Source: Candidatus Heimdallarchaeota archaeon
GTDB taxonomy: Archaea; Asgardarchaeota; Heimdallarchaeia; Heimdallarchaeales; Kariarchaeaceae
Assembly (NCBI GenBank): GCA_029882335.1
Contig: JAOUKW010000195.1
Location: forward strand, 1-7,619
DNA length: 7,619 nucleotides
Direction: 5' to 3'
Both the position numbers and the translations under genes were made by a program. Each line of letters opens with the position of its first letter. Position 1 is the stretch's first letter. The notes beneath the pieces were generated by a model. The model saw nothing but the letters and a program-made list of their open reading frames with translations, was not told the DNA's origin and did not search any database. Of this stretch, positions 6,108 to 7,619 are shown piece after piece.

Positions 6108-6156
6108 AAAATATTAGTTATTTTAACTTAATTTACTAAAGTAATGATTCAATGTC

Positions 6157-6162
6157 TATAAA
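6157..6162 (-). promoter_or_regulatory. Possible TATA box of the surface protein gene
   Basis: TTTATA on the minus strand (within AATATTTATAGAC) would place the transcription start near 6133 and leave a leader of about 37 nt carrying the GGTGA site. Other AT-rich boxes nearby could serve instead. Confidence 0.35.
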
Positions 6163-6441
6163 TATTGTGTTAAAATATTTATTTAATAGGATGAGATAAA
6201 ATAACATTAGTATTATTTCCACATATATTATTTTTTCCAAATTCTAGATAGAATATTTTTCAAATTAGATTTAAATAATTATTTTTACTATATACGACTT
6301 TCAGTTGTCAAAATTATTTAATTATTATTGTTTTCCAGTAATCTTTATTTAAGCTATTAAGTAACATTTTCTATAATCAATGATGTACCGCAAATTTCAT
6401 TTTTCAAGTAAATATATTGTTTTTTCTATCTATTTATTATA

Positions 6442-7619
6442 CTATTTTTCAGACCATATTGGCAAATATATCTCGAAAGTTGTACCCTTTGATATTACAG
6501 TTTCAACATTGATAAACCCCTTGTGAGACTTGACCACATTTTGGATTAAACTTAGCCCAATACCTGTTCCTTTCTTTTTTGTGGTATAAAATGGATCGAA
6601 TATATTAGCTAGTACATCATCAGGGATTCCCGATGCATTATCATTAACGTTTATTACTATATATATTCCAGGGGGTATTTTACTTAAAAATGCTTGTTTA
6701 TAATCTTTGATGATTGTTTTGGTAGTAAATAACTTGACTGTCCCTTTACTATCTTCAAAAGCATCAACTGCATTTTTAATTAGATTCATGACCAGTTGTT
6801 CTATCATAATCTGATCTCCAAGTATATTATCGTCAAATGCACCTAAATTAATTTGTAATTCATTGTTTTTTGCCATTATTCTAAGTAATTTTTCCATATT
6901 TGATAAAATGGAATTGATATCAATTATCTCTACTTCTAATTTAGCCTCACGAATGATATTTAAAAGGCTGAATATCATATTTTTTCCGAGATTGCTTGCA
7001 CCTTCAATATTAGTAAATATTTCCTCAAATTGTACTTTTAATGGTGAATTTTCTGAAATATAAAATTCAGCCAATCTGATATTTCCATTGATAATTGTTA
7101 ATACATTGCTGAAGTCGTGTGCGACACCACTTGCTGCTTCTCCAATTTTTATCAGTTTATCATTAATCAATAACCTTTCTTCTAATTCTGCGTTTTGCAA
7201 ATCAATTTTTCGTATTTCATCTGTTTTCTGTTGCATTTCTCCTTCTAACTTATTTAGAGGTATAATCATGAAGATTAAAATTACAACAGTTACAATAGAG
7301 AGAAGAATATAGACTGTGAACACTTCTCTGAGCATTAAATTCTCAATCTGTCTCAAATCTATTACCACTACGAATTTTGGTTGAAATGAAGTATCTGTAA
7401 AGTTCAAATTAATTAATTTGAATAGAATGGAATGGTGTTCTTGTTCATTGAACTCATGATCTTTACCATCAATATCGTAATAATTGCTTATTTTTTCACC
7501 AGTTCCGAGATCAGTCGAACTTGTCCAAGTTATTCCATTACTATTGAATAAATATTCATACTCTTGATTTACAATTGCAATTTCCTTGGTGTTTACTAAA
7601 TTTATAAGTACATCTTCAA
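6442..7619 (-). CDS. Membrane sensor histidine kinase, N-terminus cut by window edge
   Basis: The frame is open from the right edge to a TAG at 6442-6444, giving 391 residues of a longer protein. The first codon that could pass for a start, a TTG at 7405-7407, is internal: the frame continues upstream to the edge with plausible protein. In partial numbering, residues 1-98 are the end of an extracytoplasmic sensor region of unclear fold, 99-121 a transmembrane helix, and about 122-160 a charged coiled coil. The H-box GEAASGVAHDFSNVLT carries the phospho-accepting His167 (codon 7117-7119). The ATPase domain follows with the N-box EQLVMNLIKNAVDA (273-286), DNASGIP (326-332), IFDPFYTT, and the lid GTGIGL (350-355). 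All expected catalytic motifs are present. AHDFSN resembles the NtrB/hybrid-type H-box. No receiver domain is fused after the kinase, so a separate response regulator must exist; none is in the window. Signal unknown. Confidence 0.92.
   Translation of the reverse strand, partial: EDVLINLVNTKEIAIVNQEYEYLFNSNGITWTSSTDLGTGEKISNYYDIDGKDHEFNEQEHHSILFKLINLNFTDTSFQPKFVVVIDLRQIENLMLREVFTVYILLSIVTVVILIFMIIPLNKLEGEMQQKTDEIRKIDLQNAELEERLLINDKLIKIGEAASGVAHDFSNVLTIINGNIRLAEFYISENSPLKVQFEEIFTNIEGASNLGKNMIFSLLNIIREAKLEVEIIDINSILSNMEKLLRIMAKNNELQINLGAFDDNILGDQIMIEQLVMNLIKNAVDAFEDSKGTVKLFTTKTIIKDYKQAFLSKIPPGIYIVINVNDNASGIPDDVLANIFDPFYTTKKKGTGIGLSLIQNVVKSHKGFINVETVISKGTTFEIYLPIWSEK

Larger units (their letters stand above)
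6097..6441. other. 345-bp AT-rich intergenic region without a supported gene
   Basis: This stretch separates the stop of the histidine kinase from the start of the surface protein, both on the minus strand. Its left end holds the GGTGA site and candidate TATA box described separately. The rest is AT-rich with many stops in all frames. I saw no structured RNA, long inverted repeat or coding signal in it, nor a clear T-run terminator for the kinase gene. Its length argues that the two genes are separately transcribed. Confidence 0.6.

Noticed and set aside
6380..6526. Plus-strand 48-residue frame starting at tandem ATGs
   Set aside because: More than half of it is the antisense of the histidine kinase C-terminus and it has no initiation signals or recognisable motif.
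7405..7407. TTG as the start of the histidine kinase
   Set aside because: The frame stays open for a further 70 codons to the window edge with sensor-like protein, and starting here would cut the extracytoplasmic domain.
1..7619. CRISPR array, tRNA, rRNA or insertion sequence
   Set aside because: No spaced direct repeats, no tRNA-like T-loop or clover pattern, no rRNA core sequence and no transposase frame with terminal repeats was seen.

Overview
This is an AT-rich window (roughly 30% G+C by eye) with archaeal expression signals. TATA-type boxes sit about 25-28 bp upstream of the start codons of three genes, which implies leaderless transcripts. A fourth gene has a canonical GGTGA Shine-Dalgarno. 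The largest protein is a cell-surface protein with repeated Ig-like beta-sandwich units, many N-glycosylation sequons, one transmembrane helix and a cytoplasmic domain that looks like a longin/roadblock module. With a eukaryote-like MTH1-type NUDIX hydrolase and a membrane-anchored cupredoxin remnant, this suggests an Asgard archaeon, possibly of the Heimdallarchaeia side. The lineage is inferred from protein style, with no marker gene in the window.

Layout from left to right. Bases 1-1354 (minus) hold the N-terminal 451 residues of a cytoplasmic S9-family (acylaminoacyl/prolyl oligopeptidase-like) serine peptidase, cut by the left edge before the catalytic serine. It is divergent from an ArsR-like winged-helix regulator at 1541-2221 (plus). 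The 186-bp space between them has a TATA box for each gene and, between the boxes, two tandem 20-bp units that each contain a perfect 15-bp palindrome, so they are good operator candidates. Next comes the NUDIX hydrolase at 2365-2826 (plus), bracketed by two short palindromes that share the half-site ATTCAA/TTGAAT. At 2992-3252 (minus) lies the C-terminal piece of a membrane-anchored blue-copper protein that has lost its 5' part.

The right half is on the minus strand. An 873-residue receptor-like surface protein occupies 3475-6096. After a 345-bp AT-rich gap comes the C-terminal part of a membrane sensor histidine kinase (6442-7619), whose N-terminus runs off the right edge.

How the genes may work together: the regulator/peptidase pair looks like a local regulatory unit. 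The receptor-like protein and the histidine kinase are both envelope-facing and co-directional, but the gap and the receptor's own promoter argue against a tight operon. No tRNA, rRNA, CRISPR array or insertion sequence was seen.
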